A stretch of DNA of 14,584 nucleotides from Thermoplasmata archaeon (GTDB lineage Archaea; Thermoplasmatota; Thermoplasmata; Thermoplasmatales; Thermoplasmataceae), in the NCBI GenBank assembly GCA_021816385.1, contig JAKAYJ010000009.1, positions 1 to 14,584 on the forward strand, read 5' to 3'. Of this stretch, positions 5,730 to 13,561 are shown one piece after another (within the stretch, counting starts at the first letter, position 1; every line of letters begins with the position of its first letter). A model generated the notes under the pieces. That model did not search any database and was not told where the DNA came from. It saw only the letters and a list, made by a program, of their open reading frames with translations. A program made the translations under genes and the position numbers.

Positions 5730-7381
5730 GCAGCATCTGGCTTCTCCAAGCTCATCCAGAAGAATGAGTTTCTCTGTAAAGTGAAGAAATATGGCAGATC
5801 GCCTATATCTGGAAATCTTGAGAGGCTGAGCATCTCCCTTACATGCCAGCCTGAATATTTTCTGAGGTCCATGGTCACATAGGATGGTTTTCTTGAAAGA
5901 TTGTAAACGCACAGGATTGTCTGATTCTCATATGTTCTTATGAAGGCAAGAATCTCCTTTTGATCTGAGTGGATGAATTCTATTGTTCCCCTGCCAAAAA
6001 CTTGAGCACTTTTCTTCCTTGTTATAATTAGTTTCCTGAGCCAGTTAAGGAATGAGGAAGACAGCCTCGACATTGATTCTACATTATTCACTTCATAGTG
6101 ATAATTGGAATTTATGATCACAGGCGCGTATAACTGTTCCGGATCTGCCCTTGAAAAACCTGCATTCCTGTCATAGGACCACTGCATGGGTGTTCTCACA
6201 CCGTTCCTGTCTCCAAGGTATATATTATCACCCATGTTAATCTCATCCCCGTAATAGAGGATAGGAGAGCCTGGTAATGACATTATGAGAGCACTGAGGA
6301 ACTCCAGTACGTACCTATCATTGTCTACCAGCGGTGCAAGCCTTCTCCTGATTCCTAGATTCAGTCGCATCTTCGGCACCTTTGCATATTCACTATACAT
6401 TATATCCCTTTCCTCGTCGGAGACCATTTCCAGGGTCAATTCATCATGATTCCTGAGGAATAACCCCCATGAACATTTTTCAGGGACAGGAAGGGTTTTT
6501 GAAATGATATTCTCAATGGGGAAGGCATCTTCCTTTGCCAGTGCTATGAATATCCTTGGCATGAGTGGAAAATTAAAATTCATCTGGAATTCGTCCTCAT
6601 TTCCAAAATATTTTTTTGCGTCATCAGGCCACTGGTTTGCCTCTGCAAGGAGTATCCTGCCTGGATACTCCTCATCTATCATCTTCCTGAGCTCCCTGAA
6701 ATACTCATGTGTTTCAGGAAGGTTTTCACAGCTTGTTCCCTCCCTTTCAAAAAGGTATGGTACTGCATCACACCTGAAGCCGTCCAGTCCCCTGTCAAGC
6801 CAGAATCTTATGACTTTCTTCATCTCCTCCCTTACTTCTGGATTGTCATAATTCAGATCTGGTTGATGACTGAAGAACCTGTGCCAGTAATACTGCCCTG
6901 TTTGCGGATCCAGTGTCCAGTTGGACCGCTCCGTGTCAATAAATATTATCCTGACACCCTCGTATTTATCGGGTGTATCTGACCAGACAAACCAGTCCCT
7001 CTTAGGGTTGTTCCTGTCCTTTCTCGCTTCCTGAAACCACTTTATCTGATCTGAAACGTGGTTGAGTACAAGATCGGCAATAACTCTTATCCCAAGCCTG
7101 TGGGCCTCAACCATTAAATCATCGAAGTCTTTCAGTGTCCCGTATTCCGGGAGTATTGAATAGTAGTCCCGTATATCGTATCCATCATCCCTGAGTGGGG
7201 AATCATAGAATGGAAGAAGCCAAATGCAATCTATTCCAAGACTCTTAATATATTCAAGCTTCTGTGTGAGCCCCTGAAGATCTCCTATACCATCCCCATT
7301 TGAATCGTAGAACGATCGTACCGGCACCTCGTAAAATATCGCATCTTTATACCACAGGCTTTCCTGTGCATCAGATATCAT
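5726..7381 (-). CDS. treS: Trehalose synthase (maltose alpha-D-glucosyltransferase), TreS
   Basis: TreS reversibly isomerises trehalose and maltose within one active site (GH13). The 551-residue protein starts with the typical TreS opening WYKDAIFYEVPVRSFYDSNG (10-29). It has ADLVLNH (102-108) and the TreS-characteristic ERSNWTLDPQTGQYYWHRFF (151-170). The catalytic residues are the nucleophile Asp205 (GFRCDAVPYL), the acid/base Glu247 (LLAEANQWP) and the transition-state Asp313 (RNHDEL). The stretch GDRNGVRTPMQW (390-401) is also characteristic. Length fits stand-alone TreS without a fused maltokinase. The start ATG at 7381 overlaps the glgE stop as ATGA, with AGAGGG seven nt upstream as a possible ribosome site. 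In this operon it most likely runs from trehalose to maltose to feed Mak. Trehalose-making genes are not in the window. Confidence 0.96.
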   Translation of the reverse strand: MISDAQESLWYKDAIFYEVPVRSFYDSNGDGIGDLQGLTQKLEYIKSLGIDCIWLLPFYDSPLRDDGYDIRDYYSILPEYGTLKDFDDLMVEAHRLGIRVIADLVLNHVSDQIKWFQEARKDRNNPKRDWFVWSDTPDKYEGVRIIFIDTERSNWTLDPQTGQYYWHRFFSHQPDLNYDNPEVREEMKKVIRFWLDRGLDGFRCDAVPYLFEREGTSCENLPETHEYFRELRKMIDEEYPGRILLAEANQWPDDAKKYFGNEDEFQMNFNFPLMPRIFIALAKEDAFPIENIISKTLPVPEKCSWGLFLRNHDELTLEMVSDEERDIMYSEYAKVPKMRLNLGIRRRLAPLVDNDRYVLEFLSALIMSLPGSPILYYGDEINMGDNIYLGDRNGVRTPMQWSYDRNAGFSRADPEQLYAPVIINSNYHYEVNNVESMSRLSSSFLNWLRKLIITRKKSAQVFGRGTIEFIHSDQKEILAFIRTYENQTILCVYNLSRKPSYVTMDLRKYSGWHVREMLSLSRFPDIGDLPYFFTLQRNSFFWMSLEKPDAA

Positions 7382-9297
7382 TTCAAAACCCTCTTGAGTA
7401 TGTGTACGGGCTTGAATTCAGGCGTAAGACGCACATAATTCCGGCCATCCACCCATGAGTAGCTTTCAAGGTTATAAATATCCATCACATTGATCCTGGA
7501 ATAGCCTTTCCATTCATCGGGTATTTCCACCATGCCTTCCTGCATCTGATCTGGGTTTAGATTTACTATCACCATGATCTTGTTCTGGTCAAATCCCCTT
7601 GTATATGCAAGCAGAGAGGGATTATTGGTTTCAATGAATTTCAGATTTCCCCTCTCCATGAACACGGGGTTCTTCCTTCTTATCTCATTGAGTCTTCCAA
7701 TTTCTTCCCTGATGTTTATCGGGTCGTTGAAATCCCTGGATTTGATTTCATATTTTTCTGAATCAAGATACTCCTCTTTTCCTGGAATCGGCGTGTTCTC
7801 GCATATTTCGTATCCACTGTATATTCCCCACGATGAAGAGAGGGTTGCTGCAAGTATTGCCCTGATAATGAACTGGGCCCTGCCTCCATACTGCAGGGTG
7901 TACGATAGTATGTCCGGTGTATTTGTGAAAAGAACTGGCGTAAAAAATGCCCTTACTTCAGGAGTGTTCAGTTCCGTGAAATAATCCCTTATTTCCCAAT
8001 CAAAGTTCTTCCATGTGAAATAACTGTAAGAAAGCTGGAATCCAACCTTGCTCAAGCGGTACATCAGGTTTTGTGTTGTAAATGACTCACTGAGGAATAC
8101 GGTATCAGGATATTCCTTCCTGACTGACTGGATCAGCCACTCCCAGAAACCCAGTGGCTTCGTGTGAGGGTTGTCCACCCTGAACGTTCTTACCCCTACT
8201 GCTGCCCAGTACATGACAACACTCTTTAGTTCCTCCCATAATTCATCCCTGTTACTGCAGTAAAAATTGAATGGATATATATCAAAATATTTCTTTGGCG
8301 GGTTTTCTGCATATCTTATTGTACCGTCCGGCCTCCTGTAAAACCATTCTGGATGCTCCCTCACATAAGGGTGATCCGGTGAGCACTGGAACGCCATATC
8401 CAGAGCTATCTCCATTTTCCTGGACCGCGCTTCGTTTATCAGGAATTTAAAATCATCCAGTGTTCCCAGTTCTGGTGCAATTGACCTGAATCCTCCCTTC
8501 TCACTTCCAACCGCCCATGGACTTCCTGGATCATCCTTCTCACATGGAATGATCCCATTTTTTCCCCTCCTGTTTGTCTGGCCTATGGGGTGAATGGGTG
8601 GCAAATATACAACGTCAAACCCCATTTTAGAAATGTAGTCAAGCCTTTGTGCAAGATCTCTGAGTGTGCTTGATTTTTTTCCCTCTGGAGGTTGAGACCT
8701 TGGAAAAACTTCATACCATGATTTTGCCAGTTCATCACCCATCACTTCCAACCAGAATTTCTTGGAATTTATCTCAGATTCCTTCTCATCATATCTATCC
8801 AGGATTGATGAAAAAGTTTCAGGGATCGATGCAAGACTTTCCTTTTCAGGCTTTTCTGCATTCACGATCTTCCATATTTCCCTGAAGGCCTTCCTGTTCC
8901 TACCCCTGGCTTTTCCCTCCATATTTGAAATTCTCTGTTTCAGTTCAAGCAGATCACTTTCAATGCTTTCGCCAGCCTCCAACCAGGACAGTATCCCCCT
9001 GATTATGGTCGTTGTTCTGTCGATCCAGGCACTTATTGTAATGCTGAAAGAACCTCTTTCCGGAAATTGCACAGTTGTTCTGAATACATCATTTAGTCCT
9101 GTGTATTTCAGTTCGGTCCTTGAAATAATCCTGCCTTTTCTTGACCTGATTACAACTCTTGCCCTGAGGTACTGGTGTGCAGTGGAATATATGACAGCTT
9201 CCACTGGAACGTTATCACCGTATCTTACTCTGGCAGGCAGAGTGCCATTATCAACTGCTGGCATTACCCTTTCTATATAAATGTCCCTGTACTTCAT
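7378..9297 (-). CDS. glgE: Alpha-1,4-glucan:maltose-1-phosphate maltosyltransferase, GlgE
   Basis: GlgE transfers maltosyl units from maltose-1-phosphate to the non-reducing end of alpha-1,4-glucan (GH13 subfamily 3), without a nucleotide sugar. Counting from the ATG at 9297 the protein has 639 residues. An N-terminal beta-sandwich and helical insertion (1 to about 200) are followed by the GH13 barrel with YLPPIHPIGQTNRRGKNG (231-248). The nucleophile is Asp375 (FRVDNPHTKP), the acid/base is Glu404 (FLSESF) and the third Asp is 462 (TNTPDIL). The 29-residue gap between Asp375 and Glu404 matches the well-studied Streptomyces enzyme (D394, E423). Further GlgE signatures are FQLSYSYFTWKN and IYSGYEICENTPIPGKEEY. 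A longer frame begins with TTG at 9315, but GGAGGT lies six nt before the ATG at 9297, so I take the ATG. It follows glgB directly. Confidence 0.96.
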   Translation of the reverse strand: MKYRDIYIERVMPAVDNGTLPARVRYGDNVPVEAVIYSTAHQYLRARVVIRSRKGRIISRTELKYTGLNDVFRTTVQFPERGSFSITISAWIDRTTTIIRGILSWLEAGESIESDLLELKQRISNMEGKARGRNRKAFREIWKIVNAEKPEKESLASIPETFSSILDRYDEKESEINSKKFWLEVMGDELAKSWYEVFPRSQPPEGKKSSTLRDLAQRLDYISKMGFDVVYLPPIHPIGQTNRRGKNGIIPCEKDDPGSPWAVGSEKGGFRSIAPELGTLDDFKFLINEARSRKMEIALDMAFQCSPDHPYVREHPEWFYRRPDGTIRYAENPPKKYFDIYPFNFYCSNRDELWEELKSVVMYWAAVGVRTFRVDNPHTKPLGFWEWLIQSVRKEYPDTVFLSESFTTQNLMYRLSKVGFQLSYSYFTWKNFDWEIRDYFTELNTPEVRAFFTPVLFTNTPDILSYTLQYGGRAQFIIRAILAATLSSSWGIYSGYEICENTPIPGKEEYLDSEKYEIKSRDFNDPINIREEIGRLNEIRRKNPVFMERGNLKFIETNNPSLLAYTRGFDQNKIMVIVNLNPDQMQEGMVEIPDEWKGYSRINVMDIYNLESYSWVDGRNYVRLTPEFKPVHILKRVLK

Positions 9298-9298
9298 T

Positions 9299-11476
9299 TT
9301 ATGACCTCCATTCAAGAATCAGGCATCCCAGTGGTGGCAGTGCAATTTCGATTGAGTTTTCCATGTTATGCCACCACCTTTTTGATGCAATCACCTTTCC
9401 CTCATTTCCAACCCCTGAACCACCGTAATACTGTGAATCTGAATTGAATATTTCCCTCCACTCCCCTGATCTGGGTACCCCAATTCTGTAATCCCTTCTG
9501 ATCACTGGAGTGCAGTTGAATACGAATATCAGGAAGTGATCCGACTGCTGATCTCTTCTTATGAAAGAGAATATACTGCTTTCCCTGTCGGAGTAATCTA
9601 TCCACTGAAATGCTCCCCCGTTGAAATCACCTCTTGCAAGGAAACTTCTTGAAAAGTATATATCACTAAGGTCCCTCAGCGATTCCCTTACGCCATTCAT
9701 GAAGGAATTTAAATCTGCGTTGTTTATCAATCCTCTAGAAAAATCCCATTCTGAACCTACAGCGAATTCATCTCCCATGAATATCATCTTTTTTCCCGGG
9801 AAAGAGAACATGTAAGAATATAGCAATCTGACGTTTGCATATTTCTGCCAATCGTCGCCTGGCATTTTCTGAAAGATGGATCCTTTGCCATAAACAACCT
9901 CATCGTGGGAAAATGGTAGAATGAATTTTTCTGAAAAGGAGTACCAGAAGGAGAACGTGATTCTATCCTGATGATATTTTCTATAAATTGGGTCATATGA
10001 AAAATATTCAAGAGTGTCATGCATCCAGCCCATGTTCCACTTCATATCAAAACCAAGTCCTCCTGACTCAATTCTTGATGTTACTCCTGGCCAGGATGTA
10101 GATTCCTCTGCAATTAACACTACTCCTGGGAAGGATCTGTGAATATGCTCATTCAGGTTCCTGAAAAATGCAATAGATTCAAGGTTTTCATGACCTCCAT
10201 AAATATTGGGCTCCCATTCACCCTCCTTCCTTGAATAGTCAAGATAAAGCATTGAAGAAACAGCATCCATCCTTAGTCCATCACAGTGATATTCCTTTAT
10301 CCAGAACACCGCATTTGAAATGAGGAAATTGATCACATGTCTTCTTCCAACGTCAAAAACATATGTGCCCCAATCAGGTTGAATTCCTCTCTTTGGATTC
10401 TCATATTCATAAAGATGGCTCCCATCATAAAGCCCAAGGCCGTATGAATCCATTGGAAAGTGTGCGGGGACCCAGTCCAGGTACACCCCTATATTATTCT
10501 CATGAAGCGCATTTATCAAATGCTTGAAACCTTCTGGATTACCGTGCCGTGAGGTTGGTGCGTAGTAATTGACAACCTGATACCCCCATGAATCATCCAG
10601 CGGATGTTCCATGACTGGAAGGAATTCTACATAATTGAACCTGTTCTCTTTCAGGTACGGAATGAGCCTTTTTTCAATATCAAGATATGATGCATAAAGA
10701 GATTCATCTTCCCTGAGCCATGAACCCAGATGGATTTCATAAACCATTATGGGTTCTAATTCGTAATTGGTAGAGAACCTCTTTTTCATCCATTCCCTGT
10801 CGTTCCATCTGAATTCGTCGATGTTAGTTACAGAACCTGTTCTTGGCCTGAGTTCTGTCTTGAATGCATAGGGATCACTTTTTTCGAGTAATTCCCCACC
10901 CCGGGTTCGTATTGCATATTTATAAATTTCATCACCGTTAATGTCTGGAATGAATATAGACCATATTCCACTATTATCCATGTTTTTCATGGGATGGCTT
11001 CCGGCAATCCAGTGATTGAAATTACCAATTACTGAAACGCAGTTTGCATTCGGTGCGTAAACTGTAAACATTATGCCTTCGCATTCAGGAAACCTGATTC
11101 TATGAGCCCCCATGAATTCATATGCTCTGTAACTTTCGCCTGAGACATAGGAGGAGATATCCTCTTTTTTTAAGTATGGTTCAAAAAAATATGGGTTGTG
11201 TTTCCTTTCCACATAACCAGAACTATCCATGTAACAGATAACTATAGACCTTAGATCCTTTGCTGAAGGAATTGAGAACCTGAATATTGCGTTATCCTCT
11301 GATTCTGGTTCTACTGTTTTTCCGTTCAGTTCTATCCACGCCCGCGATGCATTTGGAAGATAGCTATGGAAGGAGGTATTTTCTCCCTCATTAACTGTTG
11401 ACAATAATTGGTATGCATCATACAGTTTAAATTCCCTTAATAGTTTTAATTTGTTTTTCATTTCAGAAGGATTCAT
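9299..11476 (-). CDS. glgB: 1,4-alpha-glucan branching enzyme, GlgB (GH13)
   Basis: GlgB cuts alpha-1,4 chains and re-attaches the segment as an alpha-1,6 branch. The 725-residue protein has the full-length bacterial-type plan. It comprises an N-terminal N1-like domain (about 1-105), a CBM48 (about 115-215, with FTVYAPNANCVSVIGNFNHW at 137-156), the catalytic barrel and a C-terminal beta domain ending in LPPLGCLILEWRS. The catalytic residues are Asp404 (GLRMDAVSSMLYLDYSR), Glu457 (LIAEES) and His524-Asp525 (LPFSHDEVVYGKGS). These lie within one residue of the E. coli numbering (D405, E458, D526). GSWLRED, VEFLPVMEHPLDDSWGYQ and DWVPAHFP are standard GlgB motifs. It is the first gene of the operon, with a TATA-like box 35-44 nt before the ATG and hence a short leader. 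An alternative ATG at residue 6 cannot be excluded. Confidence 0.96.
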   Translation of the reverse strand: MNPSEMKNKLKLLREFKLYDAYQLLSTVNEGENTSFHSYLPNASRAWIELNGKTVEPESEDNAIFRFSIPSAKDLRSIVICYMDSSGYVERKHNPYFFEPYLKKEDISSYVSGESYRAYEFMGAHRIRFPECEGIMFTVYAPNANCVSVIGNFNHWIAGSHPMKNMDNSGIWSIFIPDINGDEIYKYAIRTRGGELLEKSDPYAFKTELRPRTGSVTNIDEFRWNDREWMKKRFSTNYELEPIMVYEIHLGSWLREDESLYASYLDIEKRLIPYLKENRFNYVEFLPVMEHPLDDSWGYQVVNYYAPTSRHGNPEGFKHLINALHENNIGVYLDWVPAHFPMDSYGLGLYDGSHLYEYENPKRGIQPDWGTYVFDVGRRHVINFLISNAVFWIKEYHCDGLRMDAVSSMLYLDYSRKEGEWEPNIYGGHENLESIAFFRNLNEHIHRSFPGVVLIAEESTSWPGVTSRIESGGLGFDMKWNMGWMHDTLEYFSYDPIYRKYHQDRITFSFWYSFSEKFILPFSHDEVVYGKGSIFQKMPGDDWQKYANVRLLYSYMFSFPGKKMIFMGDEFAVGSEWDFSRGLINNADLNSFMNGVRESLRDLSDIYFSRSFLARGDFNGGAFQWIDYSDRESSIFSFIRRDQQSDHFLIFVFNCTPVIRRDYRIGVPRSGEWREIFNSDSQYYGGSGVGNEGKVIASKRWWHNMENSIEIALPPLGCLILEWRS
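9304..9309 (-). promoter_or_regulatory. Strong Shine-Dalgarno site deciding the glgE start
   Basis: On the minus strand GGAGGT is followed by the 6-nt spacer CATAAA and then the ATG at 9297. The site lies inside the last codons of glgB, whose stop is TAA at 9301-9299. It argues for the 9297 ATG over the upstream TTG at 9315 and for translational linkage of glgB and glgE. Confidence 0.8.
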
Positions 11477-11510
11477 CTTGCAACACTTTGATCATGTATG
11501 TTATTATTCA

Positions 11511-11520
11511 TATTTATATA
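11511..11520 (-). promoter_or_regulatory. TATA box of the glgB-glgE-treS-mak operon
   Basis: On the minus strand TATATAAATA is preceded by an A-rich stretch (GGAAAAATCA) in the BRE position. The start of transcription would lie around 11485-11488, about ten nt before the glgB ATG. It is the best TATA match in the divergent gap, and no other promoter-sized gap exists inside the operon. Confidence 0.6.
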
Positions 11521-11568
11521 TGATTTTTCCACATGTGTTAAATAATGCTTCTCAAAATTGGCACTTTG

Positions 11569-11583
11569 AAAGGAATTTCCTTT
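11569..11583. promoter_or_regulatory. Palindrome in the glgB/mrp divergent region (candidate operator)
   Basis: AAAGGAA-T-TTCCTTT is a perfect inverted repeat with 7-bp arms and a one-base centre. It lies about 50 bp upstream of the glgB TATA box and about 54 bp upstream of the mrp TATA-like box, so it could bind a dimeric regulator acting on either. A smaller palindrome, CACATGTG, is at 11530-11537, next to the glgB promoter. Confidence 0.35.
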
Positions 11584-11636
11584 GCTTTACTTTTTATAAT
11601 TTTCCCTGACTGATTGAAGTTTAAAATTACAATAAT

Positions 11637-11644
11637 CATAAATA
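11637..11644 (+). promoter_or_regulatory. TATA-like box of the Mrp ATPase gene
   Basis: CATAAATA ends 20 nt before the ATG at 11665. This is consistent with a leaderless transcript and supports that ATG over the upstream TTG at 11614, which would lie in front of the box. Confidence 0.4.
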
Positions 11645-11664
11645 AGCTTCCTAAATGTCTGAAT

Positions 11665-12534
11665 ATGACGGAAAATAGTAATGGAAATCCAAATTATCAG
11701 CCAAAGGGGAAGATAAAGATAAACACACCACCTCCACCAATACAGACAGCTCCACAGGCTTCAACAAAATACAAGGGTGTTAAGCACACCATCATGGTCA
11801 TGAGTGGGAAGGGAGGAGTCGGGAAGAGCACATTTTCGGTTAATATTGCAGTTACGCTCGCTAGGAAATATAGAGTTGGCCTTATTGATGCTGATATAAA
11901 TGGACCTGATGACCCAAAGCTTCTTGGAGTTACAAAAGAGAAATTATATACCCAGGATGGCGGTATATTGCCTATTGATTCACCATATGGTGTAAAGGTA
12001 ATATCAATGGCATTCCTGCTCCCGGATGAAAAAACCGCTGTAATATGGAGAGGGGCATTGAGACATAAGGCTGTCCAACAGTTTCTGGAGGACACCATTT
12101 GGGATAATATAGATTATGGGATTCTTGATTTTCCACCAGGAACTGGCGATGAAGCACTTACGGTTTCACAATTAGTACCTCAGGCAGATGGTGTTGTCAT
12201 AGTAGTAACACCACAGGATCTTGCTCTTCTGGATGCGAAAAAAGCTATTAACTTTGCAGAGCAGATGCACATAAGGGTTCTTGGAATTGTTGAAAATATG
12301 AGTGGATTTGCGTGTCCTCACTGTGGAGAGATCACAGATATTTTCAGATCAGGAGGGGCAGAAGAACTTGCAAAGGAGTTGAATATTCCATTTCTTGGTA
12401 AAATACCAATCTTCCCGGAGATAGTACAGAATGGAGATGAGGGAATTCCAGCAGTGGAAGCCTCTGAAAAAGTAAGGGAAGTATACGATAAAATAGCGGA
12501 AAAATTGTTGGATCAGATAGAAAGAAAAAAATAA
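11665..12534 (+). CDS. Mrp/Nbp35-family P-loop ATPase, Fe-S cluster carrier
   Basis: Proteins of this family (Mrp, ApbC, Nbp35) carry and transfer Fe-S clusters using ATP. From the ATG at 11665 the product has 289 residues; a longer TTG frame from 11614 is less likely because it starts before the TATA-like box. A Pro/Gln-rich N-terminal tail (1 to about 36, TPPPPIQTAP) precedes the deviant Walker A SGKGGVGKST (47-56). Then come DADINGPDDPKLLG (75-88), switch II DFPPGTGDE (155-163) and VENMSGFACPHCG (209-221). The CxxC (Cys217, Cys220) is the cluster-bridging motif of the dimer interface. It lacks the N-terminal DUF59 domain and the extra N-terminal cysteines found in some relatives. GPDDP replaces the commoner GPS-P. 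It is divergent from glgB, with no evident functional tie to the glycogen operon. Confidence 0.93.
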   Translation: MTENSNGNPNYQPKGKIKINTPPPPIQTAPQASTKYKGVKHTIMVMSGKGGVGKSTFSVNIAVTLARKYRVGLIDADINGPDDPKLLGVTKEKLYTQDGGILPIDSPYGVKVISMAFLLPDEKTAVIWRGALRHKAVQQFLEDTIWDNIDYGILDFPPGTGDEALTVSQLVPQADGVVIVVTPQDLALLDAKKAINFAEQMHIRVLGIVENMSGFACPHCGEITDIFRSGGAEELAKELNIPFLGKIPIFPEIVQNGDEGIPAVEASEKVREVYDKIAEKLLDQIERKK

Positions 12535-12662
12535 ATTTCCCTCTTACTCTCAATACAAGATAGCTTTCCTCAATTTGCTTCATCATATTCTCCATGGGAT
12601 TATACTTTCTTGTTTGTTATAAGTGATTTTAAGCGCTCATTGAAATTTACTTATTTTCGATC

Positions 12663-12687
12663 ATTAAATGTGTGGCACACATTTAAT
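12663..12687. repeat. 25-bp perfect palindrome with 12-bp arms
   Basis: The left arm ATTAAATGTGTG at 12663-12674 is followed by a single G at 12675 and the exact reverse complement CACACATTTAAT at 12676-12687. A perfect 12-bp dyad with a one-base centre is very unlikely by chance in a window of this size. As RNA the centre is too tight for a normal hairpin, so a dimeric protein site (operator, recombinase or replication-protein site) is more likely. No flanking gene promoter is obvious nearby. Confidence 0.8.
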
Positions 12688-12732
12688 TCTCATGAGAGAG
12701 TGCGTTCATGTTTGTTTACAATATTAATATTG
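12688..12732. repeat. Two further short palindromes beside the 25-bp palindrome
   Basis: TCTCATGAGA at 12688-12697 directly abuts the 25-bp palindrome, and CAATATTAATATTG at 12719-12732 is a perfect 14-bp palindrome. Both are short and one is pure AT in its core. They are notable mainly because three perfect dyads fall within 70 bp of otherwise empty DNA. Confidence 0.5.
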
Positions 12733-13177
12733 CCATTTCTATAATTTATCTATTGCGAACGATGGATGTGTATTTCATTGGTCTAATCCTTCATTATGCA
12801 ACGTCGGATCTGTAAATTAGACTTTCAATTGAATATATGGCACTGTTTCTTATCCTTCGTCATAATCATTTGTTCTCTCTCTTATATGAAGCATCTATTG
12901 AAATATGATGCAATGGATTATTCTAACTCGAGGATATTCAGTCTTACAGTAACTTCACTGAAACAATCCCCTGAAAATTAAACTTTTCATCACATTGGCT
13001 CCTACTATCATGAAAGAAGCATTCTTTGATTTATTGTTGTTCATTATTTATCCATGATTGCAGAATATTTGTTCATTTTAAATCACCTGTCAAGACCCTT
13101 GGAATTAGTGGTTAAATGTAAGAAAGTATAAGGTGAATAAAATTTTTCATTCCCCTCAACTTACAACTGGATTTTAT

Positions 13178-13561
13178 TTACCTAGGAGGCCCCTTCATAA
13201 TTGCAGACATGAAGTCAATATGAAATTTCCTTGATCTCATGTATTCCCCAAAGAATAATCCTGTAAATGGTACTACAGTGTATGATAGTGCTAAAAAAAT
13301 TACAACGGTCAAGGTACTTATATTACCATTTCCGAGAAAATTTGTCATAAAAAAGAATGGGATTATGATCAGCCCTTCAATAATTAATATCACACCAGAA
13401 TAGAAATCCCTGTATGCCTTCTGAGATTCCCATTTCTTTGAACCTGAACCTGGAGTCCCATATCTTATTGCATAGTATGAAACCATTAATGAGCCGAAAA
13501 GGAAAAAGAAAATGATTACGGCAACGAGTAAAATTCTTAATATGTAAGGATAAAGTATCAA
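13178..13561 (-). CDS. Small polytopic membrane partner, copy B, unknown family
   Basis: This 127-residue paralogue of the product at 1915-2298 has exactly the same length, aligns without gaps and is about 38% identical. The first helix (about 7-30) is followed by the basic loop RYGTPGSGSKKWESQKAYR (33-51). Helices follow at about 54-76 and 84-105, then GEYMRSRKF and a GPP end. It starts with TTG inside a TTGA overlap with the preceding large gene, and the codon context before the start is nearly the same as in copy A. The first helix is very hydrophobic and shares almost no residues with copy A, while the basic loop is conserved. This suggests that the loop contacts something common and the helices have specialised. 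The function is unknown. Confidence 0.8.
   Translation of the reverse strand: MILYPYILRILLVAVIIFFFLFGSLMVSYYAIRYGTPGSGSKKWESQKAYRDFYSGVILIIEGLIIIPFFFMTNFLGNGNISTLTVVIFLALSYTVVPFTGLFFGEYMRSRKFHIDFMSAIMKGPPR

Larger units (their letters stand above)
12535..13177. other. Gene-poor region with a palindrome cluster
   Basis: This stretch of about 640 bp lies between the Mrp gene and the small gene of cassette B, which converge on it. I find no tRNA, rRNA or credible protein gene. A 61-codon frame at 12796-12981 has no family resemblance and no clear promoter. The notable contents are the palindromes listed separately and a 7-bp inverted repeat GTCTAAT/ATTAGAC at 12781-12787 and 12816-12822 with a 28-nt loop, which may be chance. 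Confidence 0.6.

Noticed and set aside
8762..9280. 172-codon plus-strand frame inside glgE
   Set aside because: It is antisense to a gene with clear catalytic motifs. Long antisense frames are common opposite GH13 genes, and this one has no domain signature.
11697..12098. 133-codon minus-strand frame inside the Mrp gene
   Set aside because: It is a shadow of the Walker-A-containing ATPase frame.
12781..12822. 7-bp inverted repeat GTCTAAT/ATTAGAC as a structured RNA or tRNA
   Set aside because: The loop of 28 nt contains no cloverleaf or T-loop signature, and a 7-bp match is expected by chance.
12796..12981. 61-codon plus-strand frame with one hydrophobic stretch
   Set aside because: It has no ribosome site, no convincing promoter, no family resemblance and irregular composition. 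Frames of this length are expected by chance in AT-rich DNA.
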